A program made the translations under genes and the position numbers. The notes under the pieces were generated by a model that was not told the origin of the DNA, ran no database searches, and saw only the letters and a list, made by a program, of their open reading frames with translations. Below are positions 35,674-44,683 of a stretch of 64,000 bases of DNA, in pieces; position 1 is the first letter of the stretch; each line of letters starts with the position of its first letter. The stretch is from CBIHON01 sp966211965 (GTDB lineage: Bacteria; Pseudomonadota; Gammaproteobacteria; Burkholderiales; Burkholderiaceae_D), in assembly GCA_966211965.1 (NCBI GenBank), contig CBIHON010000026.1:14760-78759 (forward strand), in the 5' to 3' direction.

Positions 35674-36732
35674 TCAAAACGCCCGGGCATGAATGACCGC
35701 AAACCATCGCCGCGCATCGGTCCACATCCGCGCCGCCCCAAACCCGGCCTGCCCCAGCAATTCAAGAAAAGCCTCCGGTTCGTACTTGCAGCTGTTCTCG
35801 GTATGGATGCGCTCGCCCCGAAGGAAGCGACGCCGCCCGCCGTCCCAGTTTGCATGAACATCGGTACGGGCTTCAAGGTGCATTTCAATCCGGCTCCGTG
35901 CCGGGTTGAACAATGCAAGATGGCGCCACGCGCGGATATCGAAATCGGCGTCCAGCAAGGTATTCAGGTGGCGCAACAGGTTCAGGTTGAAAGCTGCGGT
36001 CACGCCGAGGCCGTCGTCATAGGCGGCCTCCAGAATCGCCTTGTCCTTGATCAAGTCGACACCGATCAACAAACCGCCGCCGCTGTCGCACGCCACGTGC
36101 AAACGCCGCAGGAATGCCAGCGCCTCTTGCGGCGTGAAATTGCCGATCGATGATCCGGGATAAAAAAACAAGCGTCCGCTGCCGCGCACCGCATCCGGCA
36201 AATTCAGTTCGGAGGAAAAATCCGTGCCGACGCCGAGCATCGCCACTTGCGGAAAGCGCTGCTGCAAGTTGCCGACAGCCTCACGCAAATGATCGACCGA
36301 AATATCGACCGGCACATACTGCGCCGGTTGCAGAGAAGGGAATAATTTTGCCGCCTTGGCGCAATTGCCGGCGCCCAGATCGATCAGCGTGCAGCCTCTG
36401 CCGGCCGATTGCGCAATCTCATCGGCATGCGCGTCGAAAATCGCGGCCTCGGTACGGGTAGGGTAATACTCGGGCAATTCGCAAATCGCCTCGAACAACT
36501 TGGAACCCAGTGTGTCGTACAGGTATTTTGCGGCCGTGCTGGCTTGTGGCGCCAGCAAGCCGGCGCTCAGTTCGGCGCGGATGGTTTCGGGATGTGCTTC
36601 CCCGATCTGAATGAAACCGCTTTCAATGGTTTGAAACGGATTCGTGCCGAGTGGAGAGAAACCTGGAGGAAAGATGCGGCGTTGACCGCTGCAAGGACGA
36701 GGGACGGTGGCTTTCGAGGTTTTTGCTATCAT
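35674..36732 (-). CDS. egtD: L-histidine N-alpha-methyltransferase EgtD
   Basis: EgtD adds three methyl groups from SAM to the amino nitrogen of histidine, making hercynine, the precursor of ergothioneine and selenoneine. The 352-residue protein fits the family. It has KYLYDTLGSKLFEAICELPE near the N-terminus, SAM motif LIDLGAGNCAKAAKLFPSL, VPVDISVDHLREAV, and the typical FFYPGSSIGNFTPQEALAFL. It heads the minus-strand egtD-methyltransferase-egtB cluster. Its start is only 81 bases from the divergent selenate-type binding protein gene, so they may share control. Confidence 0.95.
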   Translation of the reverse strand: MIAKTSKATVPRPCSGQRRIFPPGFSPLGTNPFQTIESGFIQIGEAHPETIRAELSAGLLAPQASTAAKYLYDTLGSKLFEAICELPEYYPTRTEAAIFDAHADEIAQSAGRGCTLIDLGAGNCAKAAKLFPSLQPAQYVPVDISVDHLREAVGNLQQRFPQVAMLGVGTDFSSELNLPDAVRGSGRLFFYPGSSIGNFTPQEALAFLRRLHVACDSGGGLLIGVDLIKDKAILEAAYDDGLGVTAAFNLNLLRHLNTLLDADFDIRAWRHLALFNPARSRIEMHLEARTDVHANWDGGRRRFLRGERIHTENSCKYEPEAFLELLGQAGFGAARMWTDARRWFAVIHARAF

Positions 36733-36813
36733 AATCGGTTGGTTTCCTGTGTCCCTTGCGCTTGCCGCTTACTTGGCCGTATCAGATCTTTTTTCCTTGC
36801 AAAGGCTTTTTTC

Positions 36814-37689
36814 ATGAGCAAATTCTCCGCCGTCAAATCGATTAGATCGCTGTTGGCGCTTTCGTTCACCGCCGCGCTGCTCGCTTGCGGCGCCGGTCAT
36901 GCCCAACAGGTATTCCGCGTGTCGGCGATCCCTGACGAAGCGCCGACCGAACTGCAGCGTAAATTCAAGCCGCTGGGTTCGTACCTTGAGCAAAAACTCG
37001 GCATGAAAGTCGAGTTCACCCCGGTCACCGATTACGCCGCCTCGGTCGAAGGCTTGATCAACAAAAAAATCGACATGGTCTGGTTTGGCGGCTTCACCTT
37101 CGTGCAAGCCAAGGTGCGCAGCAATAACCAAGTGACGCCCCTGGTCCAGCGCGAGGAAGACGAGAAATTCAAATCGGTCTTCATTACCACCAGCAAGGAC
37201 ATCAACAGGCTGGAAGACCTGAAAGGAAAAACCTTCAGCTTCGGGTCGGAATCCTCGACTTCCGGGCACTTGATGCCACGCTCTTTCCTGCTGGCCGCCA
37301 GAATCAATCCGGAGACGGACATGAAGCGCATCGCTTTTTCCGGCGCGCATGACGCGACGGTTGCGGCGGTGTCGGGCGGCAAGGTGGATGCCGGCGCCTT
37401 GAATATTTCGGTCTGGGAAAAAATGCTGAGCGAGAAAAAAGTCGATCCTGCCCAGGTGCGCGTGTTCTACACCACCCCCGGCTATTACGATTACAACTGG
37501 ACGGTGCGTTCGGACATGAATCCGGATTTGAAAAAGAAGCTGAGCGATGCCTTCCTCGCGCTGAGCAAGAACGATCCGCAGGGCAAGGAAATCCTGGAAC
37601 TGCAGCGCGCGTCGAAATTCATTCCGACCAAGACGGAGAATTATGCGGCGATCGAAACCGCCGCACGCAGCGCGGGCTTGTTGAAATAA
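36814..37689 (+). CDS. ABC transporter substrate-binding protein, putative selenate type (PhnD-like)
   Basis: The 291-residue periplasmic protein has a signal peptide (cleavage after ACGAGHAQ) and belongs to the phosphate/phosphonate-binding PhnD superfamily. The phrases VSAIPDEAPTELQRKFKPL, EFTPVTDYAASVEGLINKK, MVWFGGFTFVQAK and SGAHDATVAAVSGGKVDAGA are those of the branch named in databases, as I recall, the putative selenate ABC transporter binding protein, because it neighbours selenium genes. A longer open frame upstream overlaps egtD and is not coding. The transporter genes follow. Selenium specificity is strengthened by selD and the SenA-like gene in the same window, but is not proven. 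Confidence 0.88.
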   Translation: MSKFSAVKSIRSLLALSFTAALLACGAGHAQQVFRVSAIPDEAPTELQRKFKPLGSYLEQKLGMKVEFTPVTDYAASVEGLINKKIDMVWFGGFTFVQAKVRSNNQVTPLVQREEDEKFKSVFITTSKDINRLEDLKGKTFSFGSESSTSGHLMPRSFLLAARINPETDMKRIAFSGAHDATVAAVSGGKVDAGALNISVWEKMLSEKKVDPAQVRVFYTTPGYYDYNWTVRSDMNPDLKKKLSDAFLALSKNDPQGKEILELQRASKFIPTKTENYAAIETAARSAGLLK

Positions 37690-37829
37690 TTGCCTTGCAA
37701 AACCGTAGCGCGCTGAGCGTATGATCCCGAAGGAGTCGGCAGCGCCCCGGCACTCTTGCGCACAGCGCACGCTGCGTTCTCCATTCTTTAAGGTTTGAAG
37801 CGCATCCCGGCCTTGGACTGCAACAAAAG

Positions 37830-38651
37830 ATGACCTTCACTCTGAACCAGCTCTGCGTGCGACACCATGCCGCCGGTCCCGATACGCGGCCGGCCTTGCA
37901 TGACATCACGCTCTCGATTGCCCCGGGCGAACAGATCGCCTTGATCGGCCCCTCCGGCGCCGGCAAGACCACGCTGCTGCACGCGCTGGCTTGCGCCCAT
38001 CGCCCCGATAGCGGCGGATTCAGCGCCTTCGGCGTCGATCCATGGGCCTTGGGCAGCGCGGCCCGCCACGCAATGCGCGCGCGCCTGTTCCTGGCGCCGC
38101 AAACGCCGCCGCTGCCGCCGCGCCAGCGCGTCGTGACCGCCGTGCTGGCCGGACGCCTGCCGCAATGGAGCATGTGGCAAGCCATCGCATCGCTGGTCAA
38201 GCCGGCCGACCCGCAAGCTGCGTTCGATGCGCTGTGCCGCTTCAACCTGCAGGACAAACTGTATGCCAGAGTCGATCGCCTGTCCGGCGGCGAGCGCCAG
38301 CGCTGCGGCATGGCGCGCCTGCTGGTCTCGCAAGCAGAAGCCTTGCTGGTCGACGAGCCGCTGTCCGCGCTCGACCCCACGCTGGCGCGGCAAACGCTGG
38401 AAGCGCTGCAACAGGAAGCCGCAGCGCGCGGCGCGACGCTGGTATGCAGCCTGCATCAGGTCGAACTTGCACGCGCGCATTTTCCGCGCATCCTCGGCTT
38501 GCGCGACGGGCGCATCGTGTTCGACCTCAGGCGCGAAGAACTGAGCGATGCCGTGGTCGCGCTGCTGTACCGCAATGCGCAAACCAATCCGCAGCCGGAA
38601 CCGGTCCTGCCTTCGCAGGTACCGGTTCCGGCCGCTCCACGCTGTTTCTGA
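37830..38651 (+). CDS. ABC transporter ATP-binding protein (PhnC-like)
   Basis: The 273-residue ATPase energises the putative selenate importer. Walker A is IGPSGAGKTTLLHALAC, the Q-loop region lies around FLAPQTPPLPP, signature LSGGERQRCGMARLL, Walker B ALLVDEPLSALDP and the switch His is in CSLHQVELA. The tail after residue 255 is Pro-rich and variable. It starts 140 bases after the binding protein and its stop is three bases before the first permease start, so the four genes are one operon. Confidence 0.93.
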   Translation: MTFTLNQLCVRHHAAGPDTRPALHDITLSIAPGEQIALIGPSGAGKTTLLHALACAHRPDSGGFSAFGVDPWALGSAARHAMRARLFLAPQTPPLPPRQRVVTAVLAGRLPQWSMWQAIASLVKPADPQAAFDALCRFNLQDKLYARVDRLSGGERQRCGMARLLVSQAEALLVDEPLSALDPTLARQTLEALQQEAAARGATLVCSLHQVELARAHFPRILGLRDGRIVFDLRREELSDAVVALLYRNAQTNPQPEPVLPSQVPVPAAPRCF

Positions 38652-38654
38652 TCG

Positions 38655-39491
38655 ATGGACGGCAGCGCATACGGCAATCCCCGCCACGACCCCGCTTGGC
38701 GCGGCCGCGTCCTCGGCCTGCTCGCCGCGCTCGCCGTGTTGTGGCCGACGCTGGTGATGAGCGAGTTCAAGCCATGGGCCTTGCTCGACGCACAAAGCCT
38801 GCAAGCGACCGGCCGTTTCCTGGCCGGCTTCTTTCCGCCGGCACATTCGCCCGAATTCCTGCAACTGGTTTTGGAGGCGACCTGGCAAACCGTCGCCATG
38901 GCCAGCGCCGGCCTGACGCTGGCGCTGCTCGGCGCGATACCGCTGACCCTGATCGTGACCGAACGCCTGTCGATTTCCCGCCTGGGCACCGGACGCACCA
39001 GCGTGCTCGCCACGCTCATCCGGCAAAGCGTGCGCTGGCTGCTGGTGGTGCTGCGCAGCGTGCCGGAACTGGTATGGGCCTTGCTGCTGGTGCGCATCGT
39101 CGGCCTCGGCCCAAGCGCCGGCGTATTTGCGATCGCCCTCACCTATTGCGGCATGCTGGGCAAGGTCTATGCGGAAATTCTTGAATCGTCCGACGCCCAT
39201 GCCACCGAGGTCTTGCTCAGGAACGGCAGCGGGCGGCTGGCGGCGCTGTTCTATGGCGCCTTGCCGGAAGCCGCGTCGGAACTCTTGTCCTACACCGTCT
39301 ATCGATGGGAATGCGCGATCCGCGGCTCGGTCGTGATGGGCTTCGTCGGCGCCGGCGGGCTCGGGCAGCGCATGGATGAGTCGATGAAAATGCTGGCCGG
39401 CGGCGAAGTCGCGAGCATGCTGATCGTCTTCGTGCTGCTCGTGGCGGGCGCCGATGCGGTCAGCAAGTTGTTGCGCAGGCGGGTCGGATGA
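38655..39491 (+). CDS. ABC transporter permease (PhnE-like), first
   Basis: This 278-residue inner-membrane permease has about six helices. The permease core runs from ATWQTVAMASAGLTLALLG through LLVVLRSVPELVWALLLVRI, and the coupling region lies around EVLLRNGSGRLAALFYGAL. The C-terminal GSVVMGFVGAGGLGQRMDES is typical of PhnE proteins. It probably pairs with the second, related permease as a heterodimer. Its last codons overlap the next start. Confidence 0.92.
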   Translation: MDGSAYGNPRHDPAWRGRVLGLLAALAVLWPTLVMSEFKPWALLDAQSLQATGRFLAGFFPPAHSPEFLQLVLEATWQTVAMASAGLTLALLGAIPLTLIVTERLSISRLGTGRTSVLATLIRQSVRWLLVVLRSVPELVWALLLVRIVGLGPSAGVFAIALTYCGMLGKVYAEILESSDAHATEVLLRNGSGRLAALFYGALPEAASELLSYTVYRWECAIRGSVVMGFVGAGGLGQRMDESMKMLAGGEVASMLIVFVLLVAGADAVSKLLRRRVG

Positions 39492-40282
39492 AACCTGCCT
39501 TGCCTCCGGCGCAGCCTATTGTGCGCGCTTCGACGCTCCTGTTGCTGGCCGGCCTGCTGGCGCTGATTGTGGCCAGCTTCGCCTCGCTGCCTTTGCAATG
39601 GAGCGCCTTCTTTACCGCGGACGCATTGCGGACCACGCAGGAATTCCTGCGCGGCTTCGCCCCGCCCGAAACCGCGCCTGCGTTCTTATACAAGGTTACG
39701 CTCGGTGCCGCCGAGACGCTCTCGATGTCGGCGCTCGGCACCGCCATTGCCGCCTTGCTCGGCGCCGTCCTGGCATTGCCCGCGGCGGGGCGCTTCGGCG
39801 CCGTGGCACGCGCCGCCACGCGCATGTTGCTCAACGTCCTGCGTTCGATACCGGAACTGGTATGGGCCGCGATCCTCCTGATCACCGCCGGCCTCGGCCC
39901 CTTCGCCGGCACCATGGCGCTGGCCGCGCATACCACGGGAGTACTCGGCCGTTTGTTCGCCGATGCATTGGAGAACACCCCGCCGGCGCCGGAAGCGACG
40001 TTGCGCATCAACGGGGCCCAGCCGATGGCGGCGTTCCTGTATGCGACCCTGCCGCAGATCACGCCGCAAATGATGTCTTACACCCTGTACCGCTGGGAAA
40101 ACAATATCCGCGCTGCAGCCATCCTCGGCGTGGTCGGCGCCGGCGGGCTGGGGCAGATGCTGAAGTACCATTTGTCGCTGTTTCAAATGCAGCAAGGAGC
40201 GACGGTGATCCTGGCGATGCTGGTATTGGTGGCACTGGTGGATGCAGTTAGTTTTGGGTTGCGGCGGGTGATGATGCGGTGA
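39488..40282 (+). CDS. ABC transporter permease (PhnE-like), second
   Basis: The 264-residue permease starts within the stop of the previous one (ATGA overlap), indicating coupled translation. It shares the same core phrases: LLNVLRSIPELVWAAILLIT, the coupling loop EATLRINGAQPMAAFLYATL and AAILGVVGAGGLGQMLKYHL. The duplication of PhnE-type permeases within one operon is usual for this putative selenate transporter group. It ends the operon. Confidence 0.92.
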   Translation: MKPALPPAQPIVRASTLLLLAGLLALIVASFASLPLQWSAFFTADALRTTQEFLRGFAPPETAPAFLYKVTLGAAETLSMSALGTAIAALLGAVLALPAAGRFGAVARAATRMLLNVLRSIPELVWAAILLITAGLGPFAGTMALAAHTTGVLGRLFADALENTPPAPEATLRINGAQPMAAFLYATLPQITPQMMSYTLYRWENNIRAAAILGVVGAGGLGQMLKYHLSLFQMQQGATVILAMLVLVALVDAVSFGLRRVMMR

Positions 40283-40379
40283 GACAAGGCCTCGTCCCTT
40301 GCAGGGGGAGGATTAGGGAGGGGGTGGTGCCGTCGTTCATCCGAGCCACGCAAAATATCAACCGCATCCTCCCTCCTAA

Positions 40380-40446
40380 CAGGCTGTTGAAAAACGTAGC
40401 GAGCAGATCTCGATATCGGTCCGCGCAGTAGTTTTTCAACAGCCTG
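40380..40446. repeat. 67-bp palindromic element (MITE-like)
   Basis: CAGGCTGTTGAAAAAC (40380-40395) is repeated exactly inverted at 40431-40446, with 35 bases between. On both sides lie halves of another dispersed repeat (TTGCAGGGGGAGG before, CCTTCCCCCTGCGAGGGGGG after), as if the element had inserted in it. Such GGCTGTTGAAAAA ends resemble IS-derived ends. Confidence 0.7.
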
Positions 40447-40601
40447 CCGACCTTCCCCCTGCGAGGGGGGAAGGGACCAAGCCGCAAGGATTTCGAACGT
40501 CCGTGCATTCTTGTGCAGACGCCTGAGAACCTGTTCAGGGGCTTGAAAGGAAGTGCGCCCGTCCCTCGCTTTCGATCGAAAGACCTGAAATCGGCATTGA
40601 T

Positions 40602-40626
40602 AGGAGATGGGTGAAACCCATCTCCT
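40602..40626. repeat. REP-like hairpin
   Basis: AGGAGATGGGT and ACCCATCTCCT (11-base arms) surround a GAA loop. The core is that of the repeat at 3031-3096. Confidence 0.7.
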
Positions 40627-40717
40627 GCGAAAGAGGCCCCCACTCCATCTCTCTTCCAAATGGGGGCGGTGCATTGCCCGTTAACTCATTTACAGATGAA
40701 TCAAAAACTCCAAACAA

Positions 40718-40823
40718 GGATGGGTGGAGCGTAGCGCAACCCATCACCGGCGGCAAAGGATGGGTGGAGCGTAGCGCAACCCATCACCGGCGGCAAAAGA
40801 TGGGTTGCGCTACGCTCCCCCTA
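40718..40823. repeat. REP-like repeat array: two 40-bp direct units plus inverted half
   Basis: The unit GGATGGGTGGAGCGTAGCGC AACCCATCACCGGCGGCAAA occurs twice in tandem (40718-40757, 40758-40797). Then an inverted half follows (GATGGGTTGCGCTACGCTCC). The inside GGAGCGTAGCGCAACCCATC is a widespread betaproteobacterial repeat. The array abuts the 3' end of the DUF1501 gene. The rest of 40283-40826 holds no gene. Confidence 0.85.
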
Positions 40824-40826
40824 CAT

Positions 40827-42206
40827 TCAGCCCATGAAACCAAGATCCTTCAGCGCGAATCCCGCCAGCTCAGCCTGGAATATCTGCTGATCCAGCGTCG
40901 CCGGGTCCGCCCCGAACCAGCGCCCCAGCGTTGCCCCGAACTGCTGATTCGAAAACTGGGGAATCCAGGCCCCACGCGTCGTCGCATCATCGGTGCCGCC
41001 CAGCGTAAAGTCCGGAAACTGCCCGTACATGCCGCCCTTCACCGCCGCACCGATCACCATATGATGATTGCCCCAGGCATGGTCGGTGCCGCTGCTGGCT
41101 GGCTGCAAAGTCCGGCCAAAATCGGACATGGTGAAACTGGTGACCTGGTTCGCCGCGCCGATTTCAGCCAGGGCGTTTTGAAATGCATTCATCGCCTGCG
41201 ACACCTGGCGCAGCAAATCCCATTGCTGGTAGGACTGACCGCCATGCGTATCGAAGCCGCCCAGCGAGACGAAATACACTTGGCGTCCCGGCCCCTGCTT
41301 GGCGCGCAGATTGATGAGCTGGGTTACCACTTTCAACTGGCCGGCCAGCGCCGTGCCCGGAAACACCGTCTGCAGCGGCGCCGACGTACTTGCCGTCTGC
41401 AAATACGACACCAGGTCGATCCCGCCGAGCAACGCCTTGTTGCCGGCGTTGGAAATCGCATTGCCGGTATCGGCGCTGAGAATCTGCACCAACGCCGCCT
41501 TGCGCGCATCGGCTGCGCTCGGCGGCCAGAAGTTCATGCCGGCCAGGCTGAGCTGGCCCGAGACCGGCAACAGATTGCCGTGTGTTGCTGCACCTTCGAC
41601 GAACAACCCGCCGGTGCCGACCGACACCGCATCCAGATGCCCGCCGGTACCCAGCGCATCGAGCAGCCGCCCGCCCCAGCCGGAAGCCGCCGACGACGGC
41701 GTACCGGCCTGCATCTGGATGGTCTGGTCCGAGTGCGAAAACAATTGTGGCGGAACCCCGATCCCGGCCTGGTATTGCGCCTTGGTCAACGGCTGACGCA
41801 GATTACCGACGTTGAGCACGACCGCCAGCTTGCCCTGTCCGTACAAGGCATCGAGTTCCGGCATGCCGTAATGGAAAGCGAAGGGCTGCATCGCCGATGC
41901 AGCCACCGCTTGCAAGGCAGCGGTGCGCGCCGGCATCAAGGTATTGGCCGCGGTCGACAGCGCCAAGCCGCTGGGGCCGCGGATCTGGCTGTACTTCGCA
42001 TAGCGCGCCGCATCGAGCGGCACGACCATGTTGTTGCCGTCGTTCCCGCCGTACATATAGAGGCAAACCAACGCCTTGTAATCGCTCAACGCGGCATGCG
42101 CCGGCTTGGTCACGCCCAGCAGGCCAAGCGCGGAAAGCGCTCCCATTACGCCGGTCTGGGCGGCAAGGCCGAGAAAATCCCGGCGCGTCATTGGCTTGTC
42201 GTTCAT
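40827..42206 (-). CDS. DUF1501 family protein with Tat signal
   Basis: The protein of about 459 residues is an alkaline-phosphatase-fold sulfatase-like exported protein of unknown substrate. It begins with a twin-arginine signal (MTRRDFLGLAAQTG then a hydrophobic stretch to AHA). It contains CLYMYGGNDGNNMVVPLD, FTMSDFGRTLQPASSGTDHA and HHMVIGAAVKGGMYGQFPDF. ATG 42206 is favoured by AAGGAA eight bases upstream, but an ATG at 42245 overlapping the stop of the upstream DUF1800 gene (ATGA) is possible. DUF1800-DUF1501 pairs are common and probably act together on an exported process. Confidence 0.9.
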   Translation of the reverse strand: MNDKPMTRRDFLGLAAQTGVMGALSALGLLGVTKPAHAALSDYKALVCLYMYGGNDGNNMVVPLDAARYAKYSQIRGPSGLALSTAANTLMPARTAALQAVAASAMQPFAFHYGMPELDALYGQGKLAVVLNVGNLRQPLTKAQYQAGIGVPPQLFSHSDQTIQMQAGTPSSAASGWGGRLLDALGTGGHLDAVSVGTGGLFVEGAATHGNLLPVSGQLSLAGMNFWPPSAADARKAALVQILSADTGNAISNAGNKALLGGIDLVSYLQTASTSAPLQTVFPGTALAGQLKVVTQLINLRAKQGPGRQVYFVSLGGFDTHGGQSYQQWDLLRQVSQAMNAFQNALAEIGAANQVTSFTMSDFGRTLQPASSGTDHAWGNHHMVIGAAVKGGMYGQFPDFTLGGTDDATTRGAWIPQFSNQQFGATLGRWFGADPATLDQQIFQAELAGFALKDLGFMG

Positions 42207-42241
42207 GGCGATTTCCTTGTCGGTACTGCGGCGGCCGCGGT

Positions 42242-44305
42242 TCATTCGTTCACCGCGAATTCTGCGCTGATCGCCGTCAGGTACAGCGCGGTGATGGCGC
42301 GTTGGCGATTGTCGGTCGACGCCGCGAGCGCGGCGGCGATGGCCTGTGCCGTCGCCACCGACATGCGCCCTTGCATCAGGTTCGCATCCACCAGGTTGAT
42401 CAGGTTCTGCGCGTCGCCGGCGGCGTTGACGTAAGGACTGATATCAATAGCGATCATCGATTTGTAGTCGCCGTTGATCAGCGCGTAAATGAAGTTCGCG
42501 CGTGCCACCGCCAGGCTCGGCGCGTAGATCTGGAATTCGGGCCCATACAATTGGGGCGCCCCCGGCAACCTGGTCATAGGGGAATAGAAGTTGAACACGC
42601 TCGGCGCATTCAAGATCTTCTGGTTCATCAAAAAATAATCCCAGAACAGGTTGGACGGATCGATCACCGTGCCGCCCAGCGCGCGCACCAGGCTCAACGT
42701 GTGCAGCATCGAGTCCTTGAGCCGGCCCTGCGTCGAACCGACGGCGTCGGAGCGCGCCTCGGGATCAAGCAGCACGGCGGTCAAGGTGGCGCGCAGATCG
42801 CCGCGTCCGGCGCTGCCGTTGGCAAATACGTCGGCCACACGCTTGATGTAGGCCGGGCTTGGATTGCTGGTAACGAAAGCGCGGATCAGGCGCGTCGCGA
42901 CAAACGGCGGAAGATTGGGATGCAGGAACAGGTTCTGCATCACTGCATCGAAATCCTGCTGCGCAGTTTGATTGGCCGGCAGCGTGACGCCCTGCAGCAG
43001 GGTTTTCGCGCCCTTGTCGTGGTACTTGTCGCGCGGCTGCAGCGGGCCGCTGAAGTTTTCCCAGTTGAGGCCGGTGGCACTCGCGCCGGTATAAGTCCAG
43101 CCGCTCAATGCGCGAGAAAAATCGACGATGCGCGCCTGGTCGTAAGTCGGAATCGGATTGCCGTTCGGATCGAGCCGCAAGCTGCCATCCTGATTCAGGA
43201 GATTCGGCCCGAGCGTGAACAACTGCATCACTTCGCGCGCATAGTTTTCGTTCGGCGCCGGGATCACGCTATTGCCCATGTCGAGATATTTTCCCATCGA
43301 CGGATTGAGCGACATCTCGCGCAGCAAGGCGCCGTAATTGCCCAGCGCATTGTTGGACAGCGTGGTCAGCCAGGGTTGCATCTCGTTGGCGTTGTTGTTC
43401 TTGTCGGCCGACACCACGAAGATTTGCGACAACGCGAAGATCATGCGTTGCCGTACTTGATCGGGCGCCGACGCCATGTTGGCGTACCAGTTTTTGCGCA
43501 ACGTATTCATGTCGCTCGTCACCGGCAAGGTCGATGCCGGCAATGCCAGTTGCTGCGCCAGCCATGCCGCCGGCCCGATCTGCTTGACCAGTGCCAGGTC
43601 GGCCGGCGTGGTGCCGAACGTGGCCTGCTCCAGGAAGCGCGATGCGGCCACTGTGGCAAGATCGACCGGCGGCAGAACGATCGGCCCCGTACTGCCGCAG
43701 GTGCCGACCTGGACCTGGGTATAGGTACTGGAATGAAGGTCGCCGTTGACCACTTCCAGCGGCAAAGGGCCGGCCTGGGTCGCGGTGCCGGAGGCCGTTA
43801 GCCTGGTGTCGGACACGTAGGCGGTCGACAGCGCGACGCCGTTGGCCCTTACCACGGATGCCGTGGTGAAGCGACTGCCGCTGACGGTCAGCATGTAGGG
43901 CCCGCAACCAACAGCAAGGGGACTGACGCCGGATATGCTCGGCGCGGTGGACTCCGGGGGCGTATTCGCCTGTACCAACGTCAGCTTCACGCTTGCAGAC
44001 TGCTGCGGCGCCATCGACGAGGTCGCGGTGACGGTGACAGGGTTGGTCGAAGGCATCACGGCAGGCGCTTCGTAGAGGCCGTTTTGCGAATTGACCTTGC
44101 CGACGCTGGCATTGCCGCCCGGGATACCGTTGACCGCCAGGTCGACGTAAATGCCCTTGCCGTCCAGCTTGCCGGTGAACCAGACCTTGCCGCCCAAAAG
44201 TACGGTGGAAGAAGTGACGTCGAGCGTCAACGTTGCGGCGAGTGAAGGCGCCGCACATATCAGTGCGCACAAACCGCCCCACATCCAGCATCTAAGAAAA
44301 AGCAT
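42242..44305 (-). CDS. DUF1800 family exported protein with IPT/TIG-like domains
   Basis: The 687-residue protein has a signal peptide (cleavage near CAAPSLAA), then about 190 residues of beta-rich Ig-like sequence (TLTLDVTSSTVLLGGKVW; PSISGVSPLAVGCGPYMLTV, an IPT/TIG signature), then the DUF1800 domain. That domain begins ASRFLEQATFGTTPADLALV and includes ENYAREVMQLFTLGPNLLNQ. GGGAGG lies before the ATG. It is the first gene of the pair with DUF1501. DUF1800 function is not established. Confidence 0.9.
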   Translation of the reverse strand: MLFLRCWMWGGLCALICAAPSLAATLTLDVTSSTVLLGGKVWFTGKLDGKGIYVDLAVNGIPGGNASVGKVNSQNGLYEAPAVMPSTNPVTVTATSSMAPQQSASVKLTLVQANTPPESTAPSISGVSPLAVGCGPYMLTVSGSRFTTASVVRANGVALSTAYVSDTRLTASGTATQAGPLPLEVVNGDLHSSTYTQVQVGTCGSTGPIVLPPVDLATVAASRFLEQATFGTTPADLALVKQIGPAAWLAQQLALPASTLPVTSDMNTLRKNWYANMASAPDQVRQRMIFALSQIFVVSADKNNNANEMQPWLTTLSNNALGNYGALLREMSLNPSMGKYLDMGNSVIPAPNENYAREVMQLFTLGPNLLNQDGSLRLDPNGNPIPTYDQARIVDFSRALSGWTYTGASATGLNWENFSGPLQPRDKYHDKGAKTLLQGVTLPANQTAQQDFDAVMQNLFLHPNLPPFVATRLIRAFVTSNPSPAYIKRVADVFANGSAGRGDLRATLTAVLLDPEARSDAVGSTQGRLKDSMLHTLSLVRALGGTVIDPSNLFWDYFLMNQKILNAPSVFNFYSPMTRLPGAPQLYGPEFQIYAPSLAVARANFIYALINGDYKSMIAIDISPYVNAAGDAQNLINLVDANLMQGRMSVATAQAIAAALAASTDNRQRAITALYLTAISAEFAVNE

Positions 44306-44683
44306 CCTGACCTCCCGTTTCAGTTTTCACTGCAGCTCGAAATAGAGCCCGATAGTCGATGGAAGGTCAGCCTGACTTTCCGTTGGGGAGACACATAGGC
44401 AAGCGCTGTGCCACCCATGCCCCCGGCGTTTAGCGAGGAAATTTTGCCGAAAACCTAACAGGTTTCGTCAATGCGGCGACGATGGATCACCAGATTTTGT
44501 CACTATTTCCCTAAAACATTGACGCCAGGATTTTTTATGCTGTGGAGTGACGAATTTTGCCGTTGACTGTGCCACGTGAACAAAGCCCCCGGGATGTTTG
44601 ATTGCGCATGCAAGGGCGAGGCGCATTGCAGGTTTTAGCTGGTATGGCCGCCGTAGGCCATTTTCACGCACAGGCAAAGCGCC
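44306..44683. other. Gap with no supported gene
   Basis: This region lies upstream of the DUF1800 gene and downstream of the small gene at 44684-44986, all on the minus strand. I see no RNA gene or convincing ORF. The proximal 100 bases should hold the promoter of the DUF1800 gene. Confidence 0.4.

Noticed and set aside
40611..43801. Long plus-strand frames opposite the DUF1501/DUF1800 genes
   Set aside because: The opposite strand has signal peptides, domain motifs and ribosome sites; the plus frames are Arg/His-rich shadows.
44306..44683. Possible riboswitch upstream of the DUF1800 gene
   Set aside because: I could not match any known aptamer core, and no terminator or ribosome-site switch is evident.
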